From NCBI GenBank assembly GCA_002450015.1, contig DJYG01000057.1:1-56443 (forward strand): 56,443 nucleotides of DNA. Reading direction: 5' to 3'. Positions 25,459 through 33,184 of the stretch are shown piece by piece (the stretch's first letter is position 1; each line of letters begins with the position of its first letter). The DNA is from Cyanobacteria bacterium UBA6984. GTDB taxonomy: Bacteria > Cyanobacteriota > Vampirovibrionia > Gastranaerophilales > Gastranaerophilaceae. The notes beneath the pieces were generated by a model that had not been told where the DNA came from, did no database searches, and saw nothing but the letters and a program-made list of their open reading frames with translations. The position numbers were made by a program, and so were the translations under genes.

Positions 25459-26256
25459 TTATTTTAAATATTGTTTTAGCCAATTTATGATTTCTTTTTG
25501 CACTTCCGGCTGTTGCTTTAAAAGTAACATATCTGCACCGCCTTTTTCAGTGTTCAAAACATCAAATGTACCTTGAGCAAATCTTGAAAGTTTTAACTGC
25601 TCTTCCATGAAATATTTGTTTGTTCTGCTGGAAATTGCAAGAATAGGAACATCTCCTATTTCAGTCATTGCAATGGGTATATAAAGTCCTTTAAAATTCA
25701 TAGAAGGTGCAATCAACACAAGTCCTTTGGGTTTAGACGGTAATTTTTTTGCAATAAGTACCGCAGAATTTGCACCAATATCACTTCCAACTATACAGTA
25801 ATTTTTAAAATCTGCCTTTTTTGTTTCTTTTTGAATTTTATTAATAACATCAATTACATCTTGAGGATATTTTGCAAATTCCGCATTGCTGTATGATATC
25901 CAAGATTTTTGCCTGAATTTTTTGTCATAAACACTTTTTCCGTGTCCTCTAAAATCAACTTTCAATACTGCATATCCTAAATGGTTCAATTCTTCTTGTA
26001 AAGGCTGCCAATATTTACTGTTTCTCCCTATTGAATGTAAAAGTATTACTGTCGGATAATTTTTTAAGTTTGTTTTAGGATAACTTAAAAATCCGTGAAT
26101 AAGTTTCCCGTCTTTTGTTTCAGCGGTATATTCTCTTTCAGTATATGTTTTTTTAGGTTTTGAATTCTTTTTTTGTTCTTCAGCATTTACAGAAGAAATT
26201 GCAAAAAAAGTAATTAAAAAAATAATGCTTAATATGGTTGTGTATATTTTTTTCAT
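25459..26256 (-). CDS. Exported alpha/beta-hydrolase-fold protein with altered triad
   Basis: 265 aa with a signal peptide (MKKIYTTILSIIFLITFFAI, cut after VNA). The alpha/beta-hydrolase fold is clear: oxyanion segment VILLHSIGRN, DFRGHGKS and the nucleophile elbow IVGSDIGANSA. The elbow has Asp159 where hydrolases of this kind have Ser, and the C-terminal position where the catalytic His is expected reads EKGGADML with no His. It may be a non-catalytic binding protein or an enzyme with changed chemistry. AGGA precedes the start; the terminator is shared with glnA. Confidence 0.85.
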   Translation of the reverse strand: MKKIYTTILSIIFLITFFAISSVNAEEQKKNSKPKKTYTEREYTAETKDGKLIHGFLSYPKTNLKNYPTVILLHSIGRNSKYWQPLQEELNHLGYAVLKVDFRGHGKSVYDKKFRQKSWISYSNAEFAKYPQDVIDVINKIQKETKKADFKNYCIVGSDIGANSAVLIAKKLPSKPKGLVLIAPSMNFKGLYIPIAMTEIGDVPILAISSRTNKYFMEEQLKLSRFAQGTFDVLNTEKGGADMLLLKQQPEVQKEIINWLKQYLK

Positions 26257-26392
26257 AGTATATTCCTTTTTTACGTGTTTTATTATACTATATTTTTGAA
26301 ATATTACAAATGTTACAATTTTTTTTAAAATTGAAATATGATATAAAATAAAACGTTTATATAAGTAAGAGTTTTTATTAGAGGGTTAGCGT

Positions 26393-27304
26393 ATGGCACC
26401 AATTACAATTGACACTAATTTATTTGCATTACAAAATAAGTTAAATATTACTTCAGAGCGTATGGCAAATTATGCCAATAAAACCGTTGATGAAATTATT
26501 GAGGCCGAAAAAGCTCAAGGTAATTCTAAGGCTGTACAGTTGGAAAAACAGCTTGCGTCAGACCCGAATACTTTGATAAAAACATATCAATTGGATAATC
26601 CGGGTAATAAATTTAACATTCTTACGCAAATTCCAAGTCAAAAACAACCTGAATTGTTGGAATTATTAGAAGATGATGACTTGAGAATGGGGTTGAATTT
26701 CTTTTCTCAGGAACAATTACTGAAATTAGTTGAAGAGTATGCTCCTATTGAAGAGGTTGTTAATGCTGCTTTGATGTCATTCCCGCTGCAAGATATTATG
26801 GAGATGATGCCTGATAAGGAATTAAATAACTTTATTGTTAGTAAAGATTTAGATCCGGAATTTTTGAAGAAAAATTTGGCAATGATGGATCCTGAAATTA
26901 TAGCCGCTATGATTGAAACAGCTACCGGTGAGCCTGTATTTGAGGAAGATCCTAAAAAATTAATGACAATGTTATATGGTTTAGACGATGATACGTATCA
27001 AGAAGCTTTAATTGCAATGAATCCAGATGCGAAACGTTTAATGGTTATGAACATGTATCAGCAAGATGAAGAAGTTTTGCAGTTGTTCCCTGCGGGTTCT
27101 TATACTGCGATGTTGGGAACTCTTGAAAAAGAAGAAATGATGCCAAGCATGGTTGCCTTACAAACAGAATCTTTGATTGGTATTGATTCTGAGTTGCCGC
27201 CGGATTTGATGTCTATTGTATTAACTCAAATTGATCCAAAGGATTTTGCAAAAGTTCTTATTCAGAAATATCCGAATTTGCTGACTCAGATAGTTGCGGC
27301 ATAG
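26393..27304 (+). CDS. Acidic helical repeat protein (MgtE-N/FliG-like pattern)
   Basis: 303 aa, acidic and helical, no signal peptide or TM. From residue 80 on it repeats short helix pairs of the form 'LLELLEDDDLRMGLNFFSQE', 'EVVNAALMSFPLQDIMEMMP', 'MIETATGEPVF', 'MLYGLDDDTYQEALIAMN', resembling the superhelical repeats of MgtE N-domains and FliG. The likeness is by pattern and I do not claim homology. GAGGG precedes the ATG. The last 47 nt overlap the convergent pncC gene. Confidence 0.65.
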   Translation: MAPITIDTNLFALQNKLNITSERMANYANKTVDEIIEAEKAQGNSKAVQLEKQLASDPNTLIKTYQLDNPGNKFNILTQIPSQKQPELLELLEDDDLRMGLNFFSQEQLLKLVEEYAPIEEVVNAALMSFPLQDIMEMMPDKELNNFIVSKDLDPEFLKKNLAMMDPEIIAAMIETATGEPVFEEDPKKLMTMLYGLDDDTYQEALIAMNPDAKRLMVMNMYQQDEEVLQLFPAGSYTAMLGTLEKEEMMPSMVALQTESLIGIDSELPPDLMSIVLTQIDPKDFAKVLIQKYPNLLTQIVAA

Positions 27305-27839
27305 CATTAACATAATTTGTATTCAAAAATTCTAATAAAAATTCTAATGCAACTTGTGTAAAGAGATATTTTATCATCTTTCTGCTGTGGTGAGGGTTTA
27401 TTTCGAATTTTTTTACTTGTGTTGCATATTTGTTTTTGACTGCAATATATACAAGTCCGACTGGTTTTCCTTGCTCAGGTGTTGTCGGACCTGCAACACC
27501 TGTTGTTGCAATTGCAACATCACAGCCTGTTTTTGCACTCAAGCCTTCTGCCATTTCAATAGCGCATTCTTCACTAACCGCACCATACTTTTCTAATGTA
27601 TCTTTAGATACATTTAGAAGTTCTATTTTAGCTTCATTTGCATAGGTAACAAAATTTTCTTTAGTGTAAGAAGAACTACCTGCAACATCTGTTAATCTTG
27701 AACTTAACAAACCTCCTGTGCAGGATTCTGCGGTCGCTATTTTAATTGAATAATTAAATAATATTCTCGCAACATATTGTTCTGTTTTAGAACACAGTAT
27801 TTTATATATATATTTCAGGCTCTCAAAAAATCTACTCAT
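27258..27839 (-). CDS. pncC: Nicotinamide-nucleotide amidase (CinA C-terminal domain)
   Basis: Deamidates NMN to nicotinic acid mononucleotide in pyridine-nucleotide salvage. 193 aa, stand-alone CinA-C domain with the ATAESCTGGLLSSRLTDVAG motif, YANEAK, GAVSEE and ATTGVAGPTTP. It is longer than the usual 160-165 aa: about 28 extra N-terminal residues and a 20-residue tail (NYVNAMPQLSESANSDISE) coded within the overlap with the 303-aa gene on the other strand. TTGACA, 17 nt, TACATT and 6 nt lead to the ATG with no Shine-Dalgarno, so it is probably leaderless. Confidence 0.9.
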   Translation of the reverse strand: MSRFFESLKYIYKILCSKTEQYVARILFNYSIKIATAESCTGGLLSSRLTDVAGSSSYTKENFVTYANEAKIELLNVSKDTLEKYGAVSEECAIEMAEGLSAKTGCDVAIATTGVAGPTTPEQGKPVGLVYIAVKNKYATQVKKFEINPHHSRKMIKYLFTQVALEFLLEFLNTNYVNAMPQLSESANSDISE

Positions 27840-27845
27840 AGTATT

Positions 27846-27874
27846 AATGTATAGTTTATTTAAATCTTTGTCAA
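27846..27874 (-). promoter_or_regulatory. Promoter of pncC, leaderless layout
   Basis: Consensus -35 TTGACA (27869-27874), 17-nt spacer, -10 TACATT (27846-27851), then exactly 6 nt to ATG 27839. TATACA two bases upstream is an alternative -10 with a 15-nt spacer. Confidence 0.65.
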
Positions 27875-27893
27875 GGACAAGTTTATTTATGTT

Positions 27894-28328
27894 TTATACC
27901 TTAAAAGTAAAAAAGTTGAAAGATTTTTGTGTATTTTTGTTTAAAGAATATGTACTGATAGCCTTTGACATTTGTAAATTAACCTGTGCATCATAGTATT
28001 CAACCATACCGGCTTTTTCATAATCTTCTTTTTTTAAAATATTATTAGATTTATTTTGCTCTGCAAAAGATTTTATATAATCAGATGTATTTTTTGTATA
28101 TTCTCTGAGGAAATCAGCAATAGAAAATTCCAAAGATTCGTTGTCGTCATCTTCATCATCATACAGATTAAAAACTTTATTTATAACTTCTTTTATGTTA
28201 TCAGAAGAGTCAGATGATTTAATATAAGTGTCAACAGCTGTTTTAACAAGTTTTGCAGACGAGTTTGCAGTGTAAATATTAGACACTGCGTCAGCTAAAA
28301 TAAAACTGTTACTAATTGACGATACCAT
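27894..28328 (-). CDS. Hypothetical protein, 144 aa
   Basis: 144 aa, no recognised family. Helical N-terminus (SFILADAVSNIYTANSSAK), an acidic run DDEDDDNESLE at residues 57-67, and a Lys/Phe-rich end (KSFNFFTFKV). No signal peptide or TM. TTCACA, 17 nt, TAAAAT and exactly 6 nt precede the ATG without a Shine-Dalgarno, which supports both the start and a leaderless mRNA. Confidence 0.65.
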   Translation of the reverse strand: MVSSISNSFILADAVSNIYTANSSAKLVKTAVDTYIKSSDSSDNIKEVINKVFNLYDDEDDDNESLEFSIADFLREYTKNTSDYIKSFAEQNKSNNILKKEDYEKAGMVEYYDAQVNLQMSKAISTYSLNKNTQKSFNFFTFKV

Positions 28329-28334
28329 ACTATT

Positions 28335-28363
28335 ATTTTAACACATAACATTACCTTTGTGAA
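28335..28363 (-). promoter_or_regulatory. Promoter, leaderless layout
   Basis: TTCACA (28358-28363), 17-nt spacer, TAAAAT (28335-28340), exactly 6 nt before ATG 28328, all on the minus strand. Confidence 0.65.
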
Positions 28364-28543
28364 GTAATGAAAAAATCAAAAGTGTTACAAATACACACTT
28401 TTGGCGTATTTTATTATGTAAAGATTTATTACATTAGAGATTTTCAATTAAAAATGGTTGATAATTTATATGTAAAAAGTGGTATTATACTATTGGGTAC
28501 AAAAGTTTTGGTACACAACCTTAACGCAAAAACAAAGGATTAA

Positions 28544-30196
28544 ATGAGCGACATTCAATTTCAAAATGACCTTGACAGATTAATTGATGTATTACCTCCA
28601 AAAGTTACGGCTATGATTACTCATGAGTCGTTAACCGATGTGATTGAATTAGTTTTGGATATCGGACGCCTGCCTGAAATTCGTCATGCTAATGGCAAAA
28701 TTGATAGTCTTAACTGTCAGCCTATAGAGTATGCTGATTTAGATTATGTTACAGAAAGAATACAAGAATTTACATCCGATAATCGTTCAGGTATAGCAGG
28801 AACATTACATCGTATAAGCGCAATTAGAAACCGTCAAGGACGGGTTATAGGTCTTACTTGCAGAATAGGACGTGTTGTTACGGGTACTATTGCTTGTATA
28901 AAAGATTTTGTTATGCAAGGCAAAAGTATATTGTTTTTGGGGCGTCCCGGAGTTGGCAAAACTACAAAATTAAGAGAAATTTCACGACTTGTTGCTGATG
29001 AACTTGGAAAACGTGTTGTTATTGTTGATACTTCAAATGAAATTGCAGGTGATGGTGATACTCCGCATCCTGCTATTGGTAAAGCAAGAAGAATGCAAGT
29101 ACGACAGCCTGAATTTCAAAAAGATATTATGATTGAAGCTGTTGAAAATCATACTCCTGAAGTTATTGTAGTTGATGAAATTGGTACAGAAGCAGAAGCT
29201 CAAGCTGCAAGAACAATTGCCGAACGTGGTGTTATGCTTATTGCAACCGCTCACGGACAAAGTTTGGAAAATCTTATAAAAAACCCTGCATTATCAGATT
29301 TGGTTGGTGGAATTCAGTCTGTAACTTTAGGTGATGATGAAGCTAAAAGACGTGCTTCACAAAAGACAGTTCTTGAACGTGAAAAACAGCCTACTTTTGA
29401 TATAGTAATAGAAATTTTGGACAGAAATACTCTTGCTGTATATAAAGATGCCGCAGAGGCTGTTGATTATATACTGAGAGGTTGGCCTATAAGACCTGAA
29501 ATAAGAAAAGTTGACAAAACTTATGATAATAAACCGGCTGAAATAAAAGAAGAACAACATTTAGTTCCTATTGAGCCACCAAAAGAAACAACGCAGCAAA
29601 TTATTGATAAAATTAATGAAGTTGATAAAAAATTTGTTCAGCAAGATCCTGCTGATAGGTTAAAGTTTAGCTTTAACAGAAAAGATTATGTAAAAGAAGC
29701 TAAAAAGTTTAAGAAAATATATTTATATGCTGTTTCACGTTCAATAGTTGAAAAGATTATTGAAAGACTGGATTTAAATGCAGAAATAACAAAAAATATA
29801 GATGAGGCGGATTTAGTAATAGCACATAAAAACTTTGCAAAAGGTGGTGCAAAAATACTTAGTACTGCAAATAATTACCGATTGCAAATTTTTTACATAA
29901 AAACTAATTCTATGGCTCAAATTCAAAAAGTTGTAAAAGAGGCTTTAGATATAAGAGAATCTTCACAGGCATTGCAAGGATATTATGATGATGCGGAAAA
30001 AGCCTTGGATGAAGCTAAAAATGCCATAGATAAAATACTTGCAGGAGCAAGAAATATCGAACTTGCACCGCAAAATCAACAAATAAGAAAATTGCAACAT
30101 GAACTTGTAGAACAGCATAATCTCGAAAGCGAAAGTATTGGCGAGGGTGCTGAACGTCACTTGAAAATTGTTGGCGGACAAGATTTTAAGGCTTAA
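28544..30196 (+). CDS. Ycf45-like AAA ATPase with R3H domain
   Basis: 550 aa. The N-terminal ATPase (about 100-330) is of the SpoIIIAA/Ycf45 type, with Walker A LFLGRPGVGKTTKLREISRL, Walker B VIVVDEIGTEAEAQAA and a sensor TAHGQSLENL. After a linker, a small domain (about 380-460) precedes a C-terminal R3H single-stranded nucleic-acid-binding domain with the hallmark Arg and His in GEGAERHLKI. This architecture is typical of cyanobacteria and plastids, and the function there is unsettled. AAAGGA precedes the ATG. The 3' end overlaps the convergent phosphoesterase by 11 nt. Confidence 0.88.
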   Translation: MSDIQFQNDLDRLIDVLPPKVTAMITHESLTDVIELVLDIGRLPEIRHANGKIDSLNCQPIEYADLDYVTERIQEFTSDNRSGIAGTLHRISAIRNRQGRVIGLTCRIGRVVTGTIACIKDFVMQGKSILFLGRPGVGKTTKLREISRLVADELGKRVVIVDTSNEIAGDGDTPHPAIGKARRMQVRQPEFQKDIMIEAVENHTPEVIVVDEIGTEAEAQAARTIAERGVMLIATAHGQSLENLIKNPALSDLVGGIQSVTLGDDEAKRRASQKTVLEREKQPTFDIVIEILDRNTLAVYKDAAEAVDYILRGWPIRPEIRKVDKTYDNKPAEIKEEQHLVPIEPPKETTQQIIDKINEVDKKFVQQDPADRLKFSFNRKDYVKEAKKFKKIYLYAVSRSIVEKIIERLDLNAEITKNIDEADLVIAHKNFAKGGAKILSTANNYRLQIFYIKTNSMAQIQKVVKEALDIRESSQALQGYYDDAEKALDEAKNAIDKILAGARNIELAPQNQQIRKLQHELVEQHNLESESIGEGAERHLKIVGGQDFKA

Positions 30197-31001
30197 ATTT
30201 TATAACTTGATTATATATTTTGTATTGTTTATTTTTTGCTTTATAAATATATATTTTCATATACTCGGAAGATTTATATTTTGCAGGAGGCGCTGTTACA
30301 TTTAAAATTCCGTCTGTATATTTTTCTTCAAGTTTATGATAGTGACCGGCATATACGGCTTTTACATTTTTATGCTTTTTCAGTAAATCTTGATAAGGTT
30401 CAGGATTATATAAATTGTGATTGTGGTTTTCTGACAATTTATACATAGGATAGTGTTGGAATATAATTATATTTTTATTTTGATATTTTGTTAGAGTTTT
30501 ATCGAGCCAAATCAATGTATCTTCCTTAAAATACCCGTTAGATGATGGTAACATTTCTTTTGAACCATCTAAAAATACAAACACAAAGTCACCTTTTTTT
30601 ACAATGTAGTTAAATGTTTTGTATTTAAACAATGAATATTTGTTTAGAGTTTCAATATATTTTTTCTTTGACAGCCCTAAGGGTTTTAAACAATCGTGAT
30701 TACCAATTTGAACATAATATGGAACATCAAATTTTCGAGCCATTTTAAGAAAGATTTCAAGTAAATCAATATTTGCTTTGTCAATATTATCGCCTGTAAA
30801 AACAACAAAATCTATTTGATTATCTTTATTAATGGAGTCAATCAACATATTATAATTTTCAATAGACTCTTTTGTAGGCATTAAATGTAAATCTGTTATT
30901 TGAGCAATAGTAAGACATTTTTTTTGAAATGAGTATGAAGGCAGTGTATATGTAAATACTAATAATATTACAATAATAAAAATATTAAATAATCTTTGCA
31001 T
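30186..31001 (-). CDS. Exported metallophosphoesterase
   Basis: Calcineurin-like phosphoesterase with an N-terminal signal peptide or anchor (MQRLFNIFIIVILLVFTYTL). The five metal motifs are present: ITDLHL, VVFTGDNID, IGNHD, FQHYPMY and AGHYHK, so the dimetal site is intact. It acts outside the inner membrane on an unknown phosphodiester or monoester. Two starts are possible. I chose 31001, which has AGGA 11 nt upstream; 31022 would add seven residues. A TATAAT lies about 20 nt upstream of 31022. The 3' end overlaps the R3H ATPase gene by 11 nt. Confidence 0.85.
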   Translation of the reverse strand: MQRLFNIFIIVILLVFTYTLPSYSFQKKCLTIAQITDLHLMPTKESIENYNMLIDSINKDNQIDFVVFTGDNIDKANIDLLEIFLKMARKFDVPYYVQIGNHDCLKPLGLSKKKYIETLNKYSLFKYKTFNYIVKKGDFVFVFLDGSKEMLPSSNGYFKEDTLIWLDKTLTKYQNKNIIIFQHYPMYKLSENHNHNLYNPEPYQDLLKKHKNVKAVYAGHYHKLEEKYTDGILNVTAPPAKYKSSEYMKIYIYKAKNKQYKIYNQVIKFKP

Positions 31002-31075
31002 ATTTGAACAAATCCTATACATGTGTTAAACTAAACTGATTATATCACATTAATTAAAGAGGATAAATAATAATT

Positions 31076-32818
31076 ATGTCAAAATTTAAACTTTTTATTA
31101 ATAAACATATTGAATTATGTTCATTAATGTTATTAGCAATTTTATGTATCGTTTTTTTATTTTTAGGATTGGATTTTTATCCGTTGTTGGATGTTGATGA
31201 AACCAGATATGCAATAATGTCAAGAGATTTGGCTAATTCTAATGACTGGAATGTATTATTGCTTAATTCAGTACCTTTTTTAGAAAAACCTCCTTTATAT
31301 TTTTGGTTAGTCGCTGTTTCTATCAAAATATTCGGTAAATTTTCAGAATTTGCAGTAAGATTTCCAATTGCATTAATCGCAGCATTTTTAGTATTTTTTA
31401 CATATATTTTCGGAAAAAAAATCATTTCAAGAAAATTCGGTTTAATGAGTGCTATTATTTTATTAACCAGTGTTTTTTATTTAATATTGTCGCATGTAGC
31501 AATATTAGATATGGTTTTGACAGTATGTATTGCAAGCACTTTATATTGTGGTTTTTTAAGTTTTTATTCAAATGAAAAATATAAAAAATATTGTTGGTGG
31601 GGATTTTGGACTTTTGCAGGTTTAGGATTCCTGGCAAAAGGCATTCTTGCTTTAGCTATTCCTTTGGTTGTTATGTTTATATATGGATTTTTAACAAAAA
31701 AGTTGAAAGACATTTTCAAACCGCTGCATTTATTTATAGGTTTAATAATTTTCTTTTTAATTTCTTTGCCATGGCATATTATAATGTTTAATGACTATGG
31801 TTGGGGATTTATAAATGAATATTTTATAAAGCACCACTTTGCCAGATTATTGACATCAGAAAATTTGGGTAGAAAACATGGATTTTTCTATTTTGTTCCT
31901 GTATTTATAGTCGCATTTATGCCATGGACATTTATTTTCTTGGGTTCAATATTTGAAGGTTGTAAAAAACTTTTGGTAAGATTTAAGACAGCTTCGGGAA
32001 CTCTTTTGCAAAAAATCTTTGTTACATTAGAAGTAAAAAATGCAGAACAAGATTTGTTGTTATTTTCAACAATATACTTCATTGTTGTTTTTGGTGTAAT
32101 GAGTGTTTCAAGTACCAAATTACCTACATATATTTTGCCGGCATTACCTGCGGCTGCGCTTATTACAGGATGTTTTTGGAATAAGTCCGAGTCAGAAATT
32201 CAATCAAAGAAAACTATTACAATTTCTACATATATTGTGGCGATGATATTTATTTTAGCTGCAATTGTTGCTTCAATTGTTTATGTATTCTTGCCTCAAT
32301 CGTTTATCGAGCTTGTATCACCTTTCAAGTATTCTGTATTAATGGGGTGTGCGTTTGTTGGAATATATCTTATATTAAAAATTAAAACTCAAGAAACTTT
32401 ATCCATTTTTTCAGGTTATGTAATAACGATGTTTTTTGTTATTACATTTGCAGTAACAAATCTTTTCAGTTTGATTTATGCGGGTGGAGAAAATGAATTA
32501 GTATTATACTCAAACTATGCAAGTTCACAAGATACAAGGCTTGTAACTTTTGACTTTGCTGTAAAACCAAGTACAAAAATAAATTATAATAATTTTGTAT
32601 ATTTTATTACTGATAATGATTTTGAAAAATTATATTCGCTTGTTTCTAACAAATTGACACCAACTTATGTTATTGTAAAAAATAAGCAAGTTGCAAGATA
32701 CGGTTATCAAGATAAGTTGGATAAGTATTTGTATTTAATCCAAAAAGGTAAAAAGTATTCTTTATATTTGAATAAAAAAATACCGGACAAAAACAAAGTG
32801 TTATTGTGGATTAAATAA
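31076..32818 (+). CDS. GT-C glycosyltransferase (ArnT/PMT, GT39/GT83-like)
   Basis: Polytopic inner-membrane transferase that uses a polyprenyl-phosphate sugar donor. 580 aa with about 12 hydrophobic helices and a C-terminal periplasmic part from about residue 460. The first periplasmic loop has DVDETRYAIMSRDL with the catalytic acidic pair, then EKPPLYFW, both hallmarks of ArnT-like enzymes. The acceptor (lipid A, protein or other glycan) is not predictable. AGAGGA precedes the start. It stands alone, divergent from the phosphoesterase. Confidence 0.88.
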   Translation: MSKFKLFINKHIELCSLMLLAILCIVFLFLGLDFYPLLDVDETRYAIMSRDLANSNDWNVLLLNSVPFLEKPPLYFWLVAVSIKIFGKFSEFAVRFPIALIAAFLVFFTYIFGKKIISRKFGLMSAIILLTSVFYLILSHVAILDMVLTVCIASTLYCGFLSFYSNEKYKKYCWWGFWTFAGLGFLAKGILALAIPLVVMFIYGFLTKKLKDIFKPLHLFIGLIIFFLISLPWHIIMFNDYGWGFINEYFIKHHFARLLTSENLGRKHGFFYFVPVFIVAFMPWTFIFLGSIFEGCKKLLVRFKTASGTLLQKIFVTLEVKNAEQDLLLFSTIYFIVVFGVMSVSSTKLPTYILPALPAAALITGCFWNKSESEIQSKKTITISTYIVAMIFILAAIVASIVYVFLPQSFIELVSPFKYSVLMGCAFVGIYLILKIKTQETLSIFSGYVITMFFVITFAVTNLFSLIYAGGENELVLYSNYASSQDTRLVTFDFAVKPSTKINYNNFVYFITDNDFEKLYSLVSNKLTPTYVIVKNKQVARYGYQDKLDKYLYLIQKGKKYSLYLNKKIPDKNKVLLWIK

Positions 32819-33145
32819 AAAATTTACTTAAATTCATTAAATTTTCTTCATTAAGATTGTTAATTAAACTTATATCCACGCGGATTAGGGGGCATGGTCA
32901 ATTGTAAAAAAATATATATAATTTTTTACTTGTAAATCATGCTCTAGTGGCATAGTATTTACATGTCGAAAGAAATAGCGGAATGATTTAAGGTGATAGT
33001 AAAAAGGGGTGGTGGCATAATCACGTATTAAATTGATGAAATAAAAGAGAATTAGAGATTAAGATTTTACACAAACATTAAGTGAAATAAATATAACAAA
33101 AATATTTAAACGGACTATACAATCTTGGGAGATATTGGATAGTTG

Positions 33146-33170
33146 AAACTTGCCGAAAGGCAAGTTTTTT
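33146..33170 (+). terminator. Terminator of the RNA region, overlapping the anmK promoter
   Basis: Stem AAACTTGCC / GGCAAGTTT with a GAAA tetraloop and a T run. Its stem contains the TTGCCG used as the -35 of anmK. Confidence 0.85.
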
Positions 33171-33178
33171 CATATAAT
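33150..33178 (+). promoter_or_regulatory. anmK promoter, leaderless layout
   Basis: TTGCCG (33150-33155), 17 nt, TATAAT (33173-33178), then exactly 6 nt (AGCGGT) to ATG 33185. No Shine-Dalgarno. Confidence 0.65.
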
Positions 33179-33184
33179 AGCGGT

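Larger units (their letters stand above)
32819..33184 (+). ncRNA. Probable structured RNA region before anmK
   Basis: 366 bp without a plausible frame on either strand, ending in a canonical terminator at 33146-33170. It contains a long AT hairpin at 32904-32929 extended by GCATG/CATGC, G-rich tracts (ATTAGGGGGCATGG, AAAAGGGGTGGTGGCATAAT), and TATCCA near 32873 that could pair with TGGATA near 33136 to close the ends. TTATAT at 32870-32875 could be a -10. No match to tmRNA, RNase P, SRP or 6S hallmarks was seen. The exact RNA ends are uncertain. Confidence 0.4.

Noticed and set aside
28377..28403. Inverted repeat CAAAAGTGT...ACACTTTTG as a terminator
   Set aside because: No T run on either side; nine-base loop; no gene ends next to it.
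32819..33184. tmRNA, RNase P, SRP or 6S RNA
   Set aside because: The hallmark sequences of the first three are absent and no long bubble-bearing helix typical of 6S can be drawn, so it is left as an unassigned RNA candidate.
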